A stretch of 64,000 bases of DNA from Flagellimonas oceanensis (GTDB lineage: Bacteria > Bacteroidota > Bacteroidia > Flavobacteriales > Flavobacteriaceae), in assembly GCF_003992595.1 (NCBI RefSeq), contig NZ_RZNA01000049.1, positions 124,001-188,000 of the forward strand, given 5' to 3'. Numbering within the stretch: the stretch's first letter is position 1; the number at the start of each line of letters is the position of its first letter. Under the pieces are notes generated by a model. That model worked only from the letters and a program-made list of their open reading frames with translations. It was not told the origin of the DNA and did no database searches. The translations under genes and the position numbers were made by a program. This document shows, piece after piece, positions 15,849 through 23,925 of the stretch.

Positions 15849-16142
15849 GTGAGAGTAATAGCTAAACGAACTTTACGAGACTTTTGGGAGAAGCACACTG
15901 ACTGTGAAGAACAATTAAAGTCTTGGTTTAGAGAAACTGAAAAATCCGAATGGAAAAATATTAATGAATTAAAAAACGATTACCCCAGTGCAAGTATCTT
16001 AAAAGACAATCGAATTGTTTACAATATTAAAGGCAACAACTACCGATTGATTGTAAAATTCAACTTTGAATATCAAATATGCTGGATAAGATTCATCGGA
16101 ACTCACGCAGAATATGACAAAATTGACGCAAATAATATCTGA
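15849..16142 (+). CDS. higB: HigB-like mRNA interferase toxin
   Basis: 97 residues with a RelE/HigB fold: FWEKHTDCEEQLKSWFRETEKSEW, then INELKNDYPSASILKDNRIVYNIKGNNYRLIVKFNFEYQICWIRFIGTHAEYDKID, the classical HigB signature ending in a tyrosine. HigB toxins cut mRNA on the ribosome. The gene starts with GTG at 15849; the overlapping ATG at 15847 is followed directly by TGA and cannot be the start. It precedes higA, the reverse of most TA operons but normal for higBA. Confidence 0.9.
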   Translation: MRVIAKRTLRDFWEKHTDCEEQLKSWFRETEKSEWKNINELKNDYPSASILKDNRIVYNIKGNNYRLIVKFNFEYQICWIRFIGTHAEYDKIDANNI

Positions 16143-16144
16143 TT

Positions 16145-16501
16145 ATGAAAATAAAACCAATTAGAAACGAAAAAGACTATCAAAAGGCACTCGACAGACT
16201 TGAGGACATTTTTGATGCAAAAAAAGGAACTGACGAGGGAGATGAATTGGAAATCCTTTCAATCTTAATTGACAGATATGAAAATGAAAACTTTCCAATT
16301 GGAATGCCTGATCCAATTGAGGCTATCAAATTCCGAATGGAGCAAATGGGAATGAAACAAAAGGATTTAGCCGAAGTTGTTGGATTTAAAAGTAGAGTCA
16401 GCGAAATTTTAAGCAAAAAACGAAAACTGACCCTCGGAATGATAAGAAAACTGAATTCAACACTTCACATCCCGACTGAAGTGTTAGTTCAAGATTATTA
16501 A
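16145..16501 (+). CDS. higA: HigA-like antitoxin, XRE family
   Basis: 118 residues. The N-terminal half is acidic (KALDRLEDIFDAKKGTDEGDELEILSILIDRYE), as in the HigA subfamily that pairs with HigB. The C-terminal half is an XRE helix-turn-helix (MGMKQKDLAEVVGFKSRVSEILSKKRKLTLGMIRKL). It begins 2 bp after the higB stop, so they are co-transcribed. It neutralises HigB and likely represses the operon. The pair sits between two hairpin-like boundaries, as cassette-borne TA genes do. Confidence 0.92.
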   Translation: MKIKPIRNEKDYQKALDRLEDIFDAKKGTDEGDELEILSILIDRYENENFPIGMPDPIEAIKFRMEQMGMKQKDLAEVVGFKSRVSEILSKKRKLTLGMIRKLNSTLHIPTEVLVQDY

Positions 16502-16958
16502 TAAAAAAGCCAGTTGCCAACAAAGATGGCCATAAGTAATTGCTTGTTCTCGCTTACTTCTGAAACTCCTCGAGAATCTCCAGTTTGGTGTGTACTTGCA
16601 AAGTTAACCGCTAAACCACGCAACTACTCATACGAGCCGAAAATGTTGTACAAAATTATGGGAAACAGATTTTGACAATGATTTCATATAAAAGAGACAT
16701 ATTTTATATTATTGGAATTTTCATAATTCTATTGTTTAGCTTTTCATGTGAAACAAATAATTTATCAAACAAAAACTATTAGAAAAAATGGACTTTTCAC
16801 ACCTAGTCCTCCCTTAAATTACTGTTAACCTTCCCTTCTCCCTATTTGGTTTTTTTTACATTTAACAGGCTACAGGTCAAGTGGCATTCCCCCCGACAAT
16901 ATCGGACAAAATCCGGCAAAGTAGATTTTATCTACATCCAAACACTAAAAAACCATTG
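16502..16958. other. Intergenic region with a second cassette-like hairpin (B)
   Basis: These 457 bp carry a second imperfect inverted-repeat pair. The left part is near 16517 (CCAACAAAGATGGCCATAAG then TAATTGC). The right part, 16619-16650, read on the other strand gives CAACA-TTTTC-GGC, then TATGAGTAGTTGC. Apart from the tiny reading frame at 16678, nothing else was recognised before the S41 peptidase. Confidence 0.4.
16678..16782 (+). pseudogene. Signal-peptide fragment of a lipoprotein, probable remnant
   Basis: A 34-codon frame, MISYKRDIFYIIGIF followed by IILLFSFSCETNN, has a basic start, a hydrophobic helix and a lipobox-like Cys, then stops after ten more residues. It looks like the beginning of a lipoprotein gene whose body is missing, left just after hairpin B. 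A functional mini-lipoprotein cannot be excluded. Confidence 0.35.
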
Positions 16959-19166
16959 ATGAAACAACAACTATTTTCGGTTCTAATCCTATTGATTTCT
17001 GTAGGTTGCCATGGTCAAAATGATGAAAAGTTTAATCTAGATTTTGAAAATCATAAAGAAGGAAACGCACTCGCAGATGACTGGTTTCAATGGGGAAACC
17101 ATAAATTATCCATTGATACCCTAGCCTACTCGGGAACCAAGTCCGGAAGGGTTTCATCTCTTGAAAGTGGCAACTTTGGAAGTATTGCTTACAAAATACC
17201 CGCTAAATATGAGGGCAAAAGCATAAAACTTGAAGGTTATATGAAAACCAAGGACGTCCAAAATGGTTTTGCCGGATTATTGATGAGAATTGATGGCAGA
17301 GGTTCTTCCTTGGCCTTTGACAATATGCAAAACCAAAATATAACGGGAACAAATGACTGGAAAAAATATACGATAACCCTTAACTATCCTGAAGGCGCTG
17401 AAATGATTTATGTTGCCGGCATACTTGTAGGTTCAGGTGAGGCATGGTACGATGACTTTACAGTGACAATCGATGGTAAAAATGTGCAAACCCTGAAAAA
17501 AGTCAAACGAAAGCCGGCCAAGGCACAATTGGACAAGGAATTTGATTCAGGATCATTGATAGAACTATCTGATGTGTCTCCCAAAGAAATTGAAAACCTA
17601 GAGTTATTGGGCAGGGTTTGGGGGTTTCTCAAATACCATCATCCAGAAATAGCCAAAGGAAATTATAATTGGGATTATGAGCTCTTTAGGTTTTTGCCAA
17701 AATACATTCAAACCAAAAGTGATGTAGAGAGAGACAAACTTTTGATCAATTGGATTACTACTTTAGGCGATTTAAAAAAATGTTCCAAATGCAAACCTAC
17801 AAGTGAAGATGCGGTAATTCGTCCCGATCATAAATGGATTGAGGACCAAGATCATCAACTTAAAGAAAAGTTACTGGATGTCTACAACAACCGTTCTCAA
17901 GGAAAACATTATTACATAGGCATGGCACCGAGCGTTGGCAACCCGAATTTTAAAAATGAAGAAGCATATTATCTTATGCCTTTTCCTGATGATGGGTACA
18001 GACTCCTTTCACTATATAGATTTTGGAACATGATTCATTATTTTTTTCCGTATAAACATTTAACGGACAAAGATTGGAACGCTGTACTAGGTGAATATAT
18101 CCCACTTTTCCTGAATGCCAAAGACGAACTGCAATATGAATTCGCAACAATACAACTTATCGGGGATGTTCAGGATACGCACGCCAATATCTGGGAAGGT
18201 GCTGGCAAGATAAATAAATGGAAAGGATTGAATTATCCTCCGGTCCATGTTCGTTTCATTGAAAATCAATTGGTCGTAACCGACTTCTTTAATGAAGAAC
18301 ATAGAGGTAAGGTCGGCTTGGAAATTGGAGACATCATCACTAAGATCAATGACATACCCGTAAATCAAATTGTAAAGGAGAGAGCCAAATATTATCCAGC
18401 TTCAAACCACCCTACAATGCTAAGGGACATTTCCGCAGATCTTTTACGCTCAAATTATGATGAAATTGAAATCCATGTTGAATCGGACAACACGACTGCA
18501 AAGACCCAGTTGCTAAAACTGTATCCAAAAGATAGTCTTGATACTTATCGATGGTATAGAAGAGATCATAGAAAGTCTTTCAAAATGTTGGACAACAATA
18601 TAGGTTATGTGACCCTACAAACCATAAAGAATGAGGACATACCTATAATTAAAGAGCAATTCAAAGACACTAAAGGTATAATCATGGACATCAGGAATTA
18701 TCCCTCCACATTTGTTCCGTTCGCCTTGGGCACCTATTTTGTATCTTCCCTTACCCCATTTGTAAAGTTTACCAATGGCAATGTCGATAATCCAGGTGAA
18801 TTCACGTTTGGGAAAGAACTGAAAATACCCAGCAAAGGAGATACATACAAAGGAAAATTAGTGGTTTTGGTCAATGAACTTACACAAAGCCAAGCCGAAT
18901 ATACTTCCATGGCATTTAGAGCGGGAGACAACACCATAATAATTGGAAGCACAACCGCAGGGGCTGATGGAAATGTATCAACGATATTTTTGCCTGGTGG
19001 TATGAGAACTATGATCTCGGGAATTGGAGTATATTATCCAAACGGAAAAGAGACACAGAGAGTTGGCATTGTTCCGGATATTGAAGTTAAACCAACTATT
19101 GAAGGAATTAGGAAAGGTAAGGACGAACTGATGGAAAAAGCAATTGAAATAATTACCAAAGATTAG
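16959..19166 (+). CDS. S41 family peptidase, secreted lipoprotein
   Basis: 735 residues. The start MKQQLFSVLILLISVGCHGQ is a lipoprotein signal with a lipobox cysteine, so ATG 16959 is preferred over the upstream frame. Next comes a carbohydrate-binding-like beta domain (about 25-180), a helical region, a PDZ-like segment (about 425-490: IENQLVVTDFFN...GLEIGDIITKIND) and the S41 core. The probable catalytic serine is S644 in ELTQSQAEYTSMAF, with GSTTAGADGNVS following. It is likely periplasmic or surface-bound; the substrate is unknown. It is an unusual cargo for a mobile module otherwise rich in TA and efflux genes. Confidence 0.88.
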   Translation: MKQQLFSVLILLISVGCHGQNDEKFNLDFENHKEGNALADDWFQWGNHKLSIDTLAYSGTKSGRVSSLESGNFGSIAYKIPAKYEGKSIKLEGYMKTKDVQNGFAGLLMRIDGRGSSLAFDNMQNQNITGTNDWKKYTITLNYPEGAEMIYVAGILVGSGEAWYDDFTVTIDGKNVQTLKKVKRKPAKAQLDKEFDSGSLIELSDVSPKEIENLELLGRVWGFLKYHHPEIAKGNYNWDYELFRFLPKYIQTKSDVERDKLLINWITTLGDLKKCSKCKPTSEDAVIRPDHKWIEDQDHQLKEKLLDVYNNRSQGKHYYIGMAPSVGNPNFKNEEAYYLMPFPDDGYRLLSLYRFWNMIHYFFPYKHLTDKDWNAVLGEYIPLFLNAKDELQYEFATIQLIGDVQDTHANIWEGAGKINKWKGLNYPPVHVRFIENQLVVTDFFNEEHRGKVGLEIGDIITKINDIPVNQIVKERAKYYPASNHPTMLRDISADLLRSNYDEIEIHVESDNTTAKTQLLKLYPKDSLDTYRWYRRDHRKSFKMLDNNIGYVTLQTIKNEDIPIIKEQFKDTKGIIMDIRNYPSTFVPFALGTYFVSSLTPFVKFTNGNVDNPGEFTFGKELKIPSKGDTYKGKLVVLVNELTQSQAEYTSMAFRAGDNTIIIGSTTAGADGNVSTIFLPGGMRTMISGIGVYYPNGKETQRVGIVPDIEVKPTIEGIRKGKDELMEKAIEIITKD

Positions 19167-19230
19167 CAACCATCAGAAAAGTTGATAAAGGTTCAAATAA
19201 CCGATTATCACACTAATAAAAACAATACAA

Positions 19231-19539
19231 ATGGCAAACTGTACTAATTGCAATAACCGCTTACCATTTTTTAAAGTTATATTATTATCTGAAACCCGAA
19301 ATGGGATAAAATGTAAAAGCTGTGAAAAAACTTTGAAAGCCGAGAAGTCCTTTTTAGGTATTATAAATTTGATTGGCCTTTTGGGAATCCCGTTGATATT
19401 TTGGAACAAGGAAATTTTTGGTGATCAATCACTATCATTGATAATGGCAGTAGCTTCTTCCCTTCTTTTGTTTATTGCCGCCATGTTAATTCAAAATAGA
19501 TTCATCAAACTAAGTGTAGCAGAAAGTCAAGATGATTAA
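19231..19539 (+). CDS. CxxC-x20-CxxC small zinc-finger membrane protein (TIGR04104-like)
   Basis: 102 residues. The N-terminus has two CxxC pairs (CTNC at residues 4-7 and CKSC at 28-31), spaced 20 residues apart, as in the family named for that spacing. Two membrane helices follow (about 45-60 and 68-88). The function is unknown. It is 64 bp after the S41 gene on the same strand and may be co-transcribed with it. Confidence 0.75.
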   Translation: MANCTNCNNRLPFFKVILLSETRNGIKCKSCEKTLKAEKSFLGIINLIGLLGIPLIFWNKEIFGDQSLSLIMAVASSLLLFIAAMLIQNRFIKLSVAESQDD

Positions 19540-19554
19540 AAGAACAAACAACAG

Positions 19555-19721
19555 ATGAAGAGTAAGTATTTGCCCTTATTGATTATTACGACAAGTGCCA
19601 TTTTAATAGCTATAAATTTTATTTTCATCTCTGAAGATATGGGTTCAGGATGGGTATTTTATCAAGTTTACTGATAATATTGGCAATATATGTAACTATT
19701 AAAGGGCGGGACAACGATTAA
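19555..19721 (+). pseudogene. Frameshifted small two-helix membrane protein
   Basis: The frame from ATG 19555 gives MKSKYLPLLIITTSAILIAI then NFIFISEDMGSGW, and soon stops at 19672-19674. Moving by one base near 19651 continues as ILSSLLIILAIYVTIKGRDND and stops at 19721. Together these would be a two-helix protein of about 55 residues with a charged tail, so a 1-base deletion or a sequencing error is likely. It follows the previous gene by 15 bp. Confidence 0.5.
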
Positions 19722-19860
19722 AAATGAATTGTCGGTCCTTTAATAATCAAACTGAAAAATAGAGTTCTAATTAACTCTTGAATGTTCCAACGTCCTGCCG
19801 AAGTGTGACAAATATGAAAGATCAAGAAGGGATTATCCTGATCATGAAAAAACCTGAATA

Positions 19861-20652
19861 GTGTCATATATATCCAAAGTAAGCATCGATTGTCCCCGTA
19901 AAAGGCCTTTCCCTTTTGATGTTCCTGTGGTCAGGTATGCCAGAGGCCTCGATTTTTCCAACCCCATTACCTTCATCATAGGTGATAACGGTACTGGTAA
20001 AAGTACCCTGTTGGAAACTCTTGCAATGAGACTACAGATTCCGAACATGGACGGTTCTTCCTATGGAAAAAGAGGGTTTGAAGCTGCGAGGGCTTTAGTG
20101 GAATTTCTTTCCATAGAATGGGCTATAGATAGACCTAGAGGATTCTTTTTAAGAGCCGAGGATTTTGGAAACCTATTGAACAGTATCCAGAATGAGGACA
20201 ACAGACTTTCCACTTTTTTCGAGGACATAAAGGGGAAGGTTCCAGACTCCATTATAAAATCCATGCGCGATAATTCGAACTATCAAATTCATGCGATGCA
20301 TGAAAGCTATGGCCAGGATCTTCAAGGCTTCTCACATGGGGAGGCCTACTTCAAGATAATGAACGATAAGATAAACAAACCCGGCATATATCTATTGGAC
20401 GAACCTGAGGCTGCACTTTCCCCCTCTAAGCAGCTTTCGTTGCTCTACTTTATCAAAGAACATTTGAAGAACAACATGTCCCAGTTCATCGTAGCCACTC
20501 ATTCCCCCATCCTGATGGCGTACCCCGGAGCGGCAATCTACCAAATTTCGGACGACACCATGAAAAAGGTGGAATTCAAGGAAACAGAACACTATTCACT
20601 AACAAGGTCTTTTTTAAATAATCCCGAAGCCTACCTTAGACATCTAGAATGA
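19861..20652 (+). CDS. AAA family ATPase (ABC-type, COG3910-like)
   Basis: 263 residues, a stand-alone ABC-type ATPase domain. The Walker A motif GDNGTGKST is at 41-49, a signature-like GFSHGEAYFK follows, then Walker B IYLLDEPEAAL, and the H-loop ATHSP. It starts with GTG at 19861. There is no membrane domain or long coiled coil. Such predicted ATPases are widespread in islands; some resemble the ATPase half of defence systems, but no partner nuclease or toxin is adjacent. The exact role is unknown. It is the last gene before attR. Confidence 0.85.
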   Translation: MSYISKVSIDCPRKRPFPFDVPVVRYARGLDFSNPITFIIGDNGTGKSTLLETLAMRLQIPNMDGSSYGKRGFEAARALVEFLSIEWAIDRPRGFFLRAEDFGNLLNSIQNEDNRLSTFFEDIKGKVPDSIIKSMRDNSNYQIHAMHESYGQDLQGFSHGEAYFKIMNDKINKPGIYLLDEPEAALSPSKQLSLLYFIKEHLKNNMSQFIVATHSPILMAYPGAAIYQISDDTMKKVEFKETEHYSLTRSFLNNPEAYLRHLE

Positions 20653-20832
20653 ATTGCTAAAGTTCAAATACAGTATTGCAATTACTCTAATCTAGTTTTC
20701 CCATTAATTTGGTGTAATCCAAATTCATTTTGATTGTATCCAAGTAATGGTTTTTTATGGTTCAACTTTACCATGGATAAGATTTTTGATTCGCCTTTTA
20801 TTATCTATTAAACAGATAATAGATTTGATTAT
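20653..20832. other. Island right-end intergenic DNA
   Basis: AT-rich and gene-free. It leads into the terminal direct repeat and attR. A short inverted repeat ATTATCTATTA-AACAGATAATAGA lies around 20799-20823. No gene was seen between the ATPase and the M1 peptidase (479 bp in all). Confidence 0.4.
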
Positions 20833-20905
20833 CTTAACTTTTTTGTGTCCCATTTGCGCCTCAAAACTCTGGGAACCCCTATAAAATAAGGAAAAGTAAC
20901 TTCTG
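20833..20905 (+). repeat. 73-bp direct repeat, copy 2 (right island end)
   Basis: The ungapped partner of 14787-14859. It also contains GTGTCCCATTTGCGCCTC, which resembles the GTGTCTC direct repeat at the left end near the integrase. Its last 5 bp are the first bases of attR. Confidence 0.8.
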
Positions 20906-20918
20906 TATCGGGAAGTAC
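20901..20918 (+). other. attR: right attachment site of the island
   Basis: TTCTGTATCGGGAAGTAC shares 15 of 18 bases with attL in mnmE. In the mnmE frame it reads FCIGKYRN-stop, so it preserves the old end of mnmE or a drifted copy of it. Chromosomal housekeeping genes resume immediately afterwards. Confidence 0.8.
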
Positions 20919-21131
20919 CGAAATTAATTTAAAATCAACACCTATTGATATTCATGTATTGACCAATGTCATTTGCACCGGCTAAGCAAAAAGATAAATG
21001 AGTTTGAAATTATCACTCTTCAGCCTACAAAGAGCCCTATACTATTGAACTATCAACTCAAATATGAGTATCTTTCTGGAAAATATTCAACCCCCACTTT
21101 TTATGGGAGACCAAAATGGAAAGTAACACTT

Positions 21132-23108
21132 ATGGAAAACATCAGATTTAGCAAAAAAGGGATGCTTTGGTCCCTTTGTTTTATTATGGCCAGTGTACAA
21201 TTGATGGCACAGCAAACCGTTCAAGAGGGCAATCAGTCCAAGTTTAGTTCCTTTATGTATCGGCAAGGTTCCGAGTACCGTTCCGCTTCCGGGAAACCAG
21301 GTCCAAAGTATTGGCAAAATGCTGCCGATTACAAAATTAACGCCACCTTGAACGAAGACACGGATGTATTACAGGGATCCATCGTAATCAACTACACCAA
21401 CAACAGTCCTGAGGCTTTGGATTTTGTTTGGATGTCCTTGGAACAAAATAGGTTCACAGAAACCTCGAGAGGCACTCTGACCACGCCGATTGGAGGTAAT
21501 CGATATGCCGGTGACACCGATGGCGGATATACCATTTCCAACCTTAAGGCCAAAACAGGCAGAAGAGGCAGTGTTTCTTCGGAACACTTGATTACAGATA
21601 CCAGGATGCAGGTATTCCTTAACCAGCCAATTCCAGCCAACGGAGGAACAGCTGAAATTTCCATGGATTTTTCTTTTAAGATACCTGAGAGTGGTATGGA
21701 TAGAATGGGACAACAGGAAACTCAAGAGGGTACCATCTATTCTTTGGCCCAATGGTATCCTAAAATGTTAGTGTTCGATGATGTAAAGGGATGGAATATT
21801 GAGCCCTATTTGGGTGCCGGAGAGTTTTATCTGGAATATGGCGATTTTGATTACAGCATTACAGTTCCCTATGATCACATTGTAGTTGGTTCAGGAGAAC
21901 TGGTGAATAAAAAAGAGGTATTGACATCCCAACAGTTAAATCGTTGGGACAGTGCTTCCAAAAGTGATGAAACCGTATTCATCATTACCCCTGAGGAAGT
22001 GAACAATCCATCGGTTACCCGTCCCGTTCAAGAAGGAAATGTCACTTGGCAATTCAAAATGAACAATACCCGGGATGTGGCCTTTGCCACTTCAAAAGCC
22101 TTTATCTGGGACGCAGCAAAGATTGATTTGCCCAGCGGCAAAAAGGCAATGGCGCAATCTGCTTATCCATCTGAGTCCAGTGGAAACAGTGCTTGGGGTA
22201 GATCTACGGAATATTCCAAGGGAGCCATTGAACATTATTCCCAAAAGTGGTACGAGTATCCATATCCTGTTGCCACCAATGTTGCTTCCAATGTTGGGGG
22301 CATGGAATATCCAGGACTTAATTTTTGCAGATTTCAAAGTACAGGACGTGGCCTATGGGGTGTCACAAACCACGAGTTTGGTCATAACTGGTTCCCTATG
22401 ATCGTCGGTTCCAATGAACGCTTGTATCCTTGGATGGACGAAGGTTTCAATAGTTTTATCAATCAATACGCCACTGAGACCTTTAATAACGGTGAGTATG
22501 CATCCGGACCAACCAGTACACGAAATTCATTGAGTTATTATACCAGTCCCACCCGACAAGGCATCAACACCTATCCTGATGTTGCACTCAATCGCCGGAA
22601 TCTAGGTATGGCCGCATACAGAAAACCTGCCTTGGGCTTGACTATCTTACGTGAATATGTCCTTGGAGAGGAGCGTTTTGACAATGCTTTTAGTTCATAT
22701 ATAAAATCATGGGCCTACAAACATCCTACCCCTGCTGATTTTTTCAACCATATCGAAAATGTGGCTGGCGAGAACTTGGATTGGTTCTGGAAAGGATGGT
22801 TCTACGGTAATGGAAATATTGATTTGGCCATCAACACTGTAGTGTCCAATGAAGGAGGATATATTGTAGCCTTAGAGAATAGACAAGCCATACCCATGCC
22901 AGTGAAACTATTGGCCAGCTATAAAGATGGTAGCAAGGAACACATTGAACTGCCAGTGGAAATTTGGATGAAGGGAGATAGCTGGAACCATTTCTTGAAA
23001 ACTGATAAGTCCCTGGAATCCCTGATTATAGACCCTGAACGTATTTTACCTGATATCAATAGTTCAAATGATGCTTGGCCCGTGGATATCAAGGTCATTG
23101 AAGATTAA
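21132..23108 (+). CDS. M1 family metallopeptidase, secreted
   Basis: 658 residues with a signal peptide (MENIRFSKKGMLWSLCFIMA, cleavage near AQQ). The aminopeptidase N-like beta domain comes first, then the exopeptidase-like motif GGMEYPG. The zinc site is H414-E415-F-G-H418 with E437 in WMDEGFN, the full HExxH-x18-E pattern. The frame extends back to 20973, but the signal peptide fixes ATG 21132. It is the first chromosomal gene right of the island, so it was probably next to mnmE before insertion. It is followed by a hairpin terminator. Confidence 0.93.
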   Translation: MENIRFSKKGMLWSLCFIMASVQLMAQQTVQEGNQSKFSSFMYRQGSEYRSASGKPGPKYWQNAADYKINATLNEDTDVLQGSIVINYTNNSPEALDFVWMSLEQNRFTETSRGTLTTPIGGNRYAGDTDGGYTISNLKAKTGRRGSVSSEHLITDTRMQVFLNQPIPANGGTAEISMDFSFKIPESGMDRMGQQETQEGTIYSLAQWYPKMLVFDDVKGWNIEPYLGAGEFYLEYGDFDYSITVPYDHIVVGSGELVNKKEVLTSQQLNRWDSASKSDETVFIITPEEVNNPSVTRPVQEGNVTWQFKMNNTRDVAFATSKAFIWDAAKIDLPSGKKAMAQSAYPSESSGNSAWGRSTEYSKGAIEHYSQKWYEYPYPVATNVASNVGGMEYPGLNFCRFQSTGRGLWGVTNHEFGHNWFPMIVGSNERLYPWMDEGFNSFINQYATETFNNGEYASGPTSTRNSLSYYTSPTRQGINTYPDVALNRRNLGMAAYRKPALGLTILREYVLGEERFDNAFSSYIKSWAYKHPTPADFFNHIENVAGENLDWFWKGWFYGNGNIDLAINTVVSNEGGYIVALENRQAIPMPVKLLASYKDGSKEHIELPVEIWMKGDSWNHFLKTDKSLESLIIDPERILPDINSSNDAWPVDIKVIED

Positions 23109-23130
23109 AAAATCAATCATTATAGCAATG

Positions 23131-23160
23131 AAAAACCTGTACTTGTGTACAGGTTTTTTT
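23131..23160 (+). terminator. Rho-independent terminator after the M1 peptidase
   Basis: Stem AAAAACCTGTAC / GTACAGGTTTTTTT with a TTGT loop. It is near-symmetrical and may also serve the convergent carbonic anhydrase gene. Confidence 0.92.
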
Positions 23161-23258
23161 AGATTTTCAATCAAAGAATCCGTCGAAGAAACAATCTGGC
23201 CTTAGAAAATAGATTTCATATCATTTTATTTTATTATTTAATTTACAGGTGGTTATAT

Positions 23259-23906
23259 TCAAATTCCAGTCCTATCGAGTCTATAAAATTCCTCCAATTG
23301 TGTATTACAACTAAAGTTAACTTTTAAATCCTTTACAATCCCTGTACTAATTCCATAAACCCAACCATGTAGGTAAAGTTCATGTCCATCTTTCCAGGCA
23401 TCTTGAACGATTGATGTCTTGGCCAGATCATATACTTGCTCTTTTGTGTTCAATTCCACAAAACGGTCAAATCGTTTCTTTTCATCCACTATTTGATCCA
23501 GTTCCATATAATGGTGTCTATACACATCTCTAATATGCCGTATCCAATTATCCACCAATCCATAGGATTGATTTCCCATAGCTGCCTTGATTCCTCCACA
23601 TCCATAATGCCCGCAGACAATAATATGCTTGATTTTCAATGCGTTGACAGCATAATCCAATACGCTGAGCATATTCAAATCGGAATGCACTACCATATTG
23701 GCAATATTACGATGCACAAAAACCTCGCCTGGGTTGGCCCCTATAATTTCATTGGCGGGTACCCGACTATCTGAGCACCCTATCCATAGCAGGGGAGGAT
23801 GCTGTCCATTTTCCAATTTCTTGAAAAAATACGGGTCGCTTTCCAATTTGGACTGTACCCATTTTTTGTTGTTTTCTATTAAGCTTTTATAAAAGTCTGT
23901 TTTCAT
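23259..23906 (-). CDS. can: Beta-class carbonic anhydrase
   Basis: 215 residues, full length. The zinc ligands are C44, H100 and C103 (CSDSRVPAN and CGHYGCGG), with the D46-R48 dyad. It interconverts CO2 and bicarbonate. It lies 19 bp downstream of a SulP transporter gene in the same orientation. This SulP-carbonic anhydrase pair suggests coupled bicarbonate uptake or pH control. Confidence 0.95.
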   Translation of the reverse strand: MKTDFYKSLIENNKKWVQSKLESDPYFFKKLENGQHPPLLWIGCSDSRVPANEIIGANPGEVFVHRNIANMVVHSDLNMLSVLDYAVNALKIKHIIVCGHYGCGGIKAAMGNQSYGLVDNWIRHIRDVYRHHYMELDQIVDEKKRFDRFVELNTKEQVYDLAKTSIVQDAWKDGHELYLHGWVYGISTGIVKDLKVNFSCNTQLEEFYRLDRTGI

Positions 23907-23925
23907 GGGGAGTTCGTTGATAATT

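Noticed and set aside
15646..16650. Classical integron attC sites
   Set aside because: The outer motifs (TGCCAAC, GTTGGCA) do not meet RYYYAAC/GTTRRRY and no integron integrase is present. Reported only as cassette-like hairpins.
21369..21752. Minus-strand 127-codon frame inside the M1 peptidase gene
   Set aside because: It is an antisense shadow of a well-supported gene with no domain.
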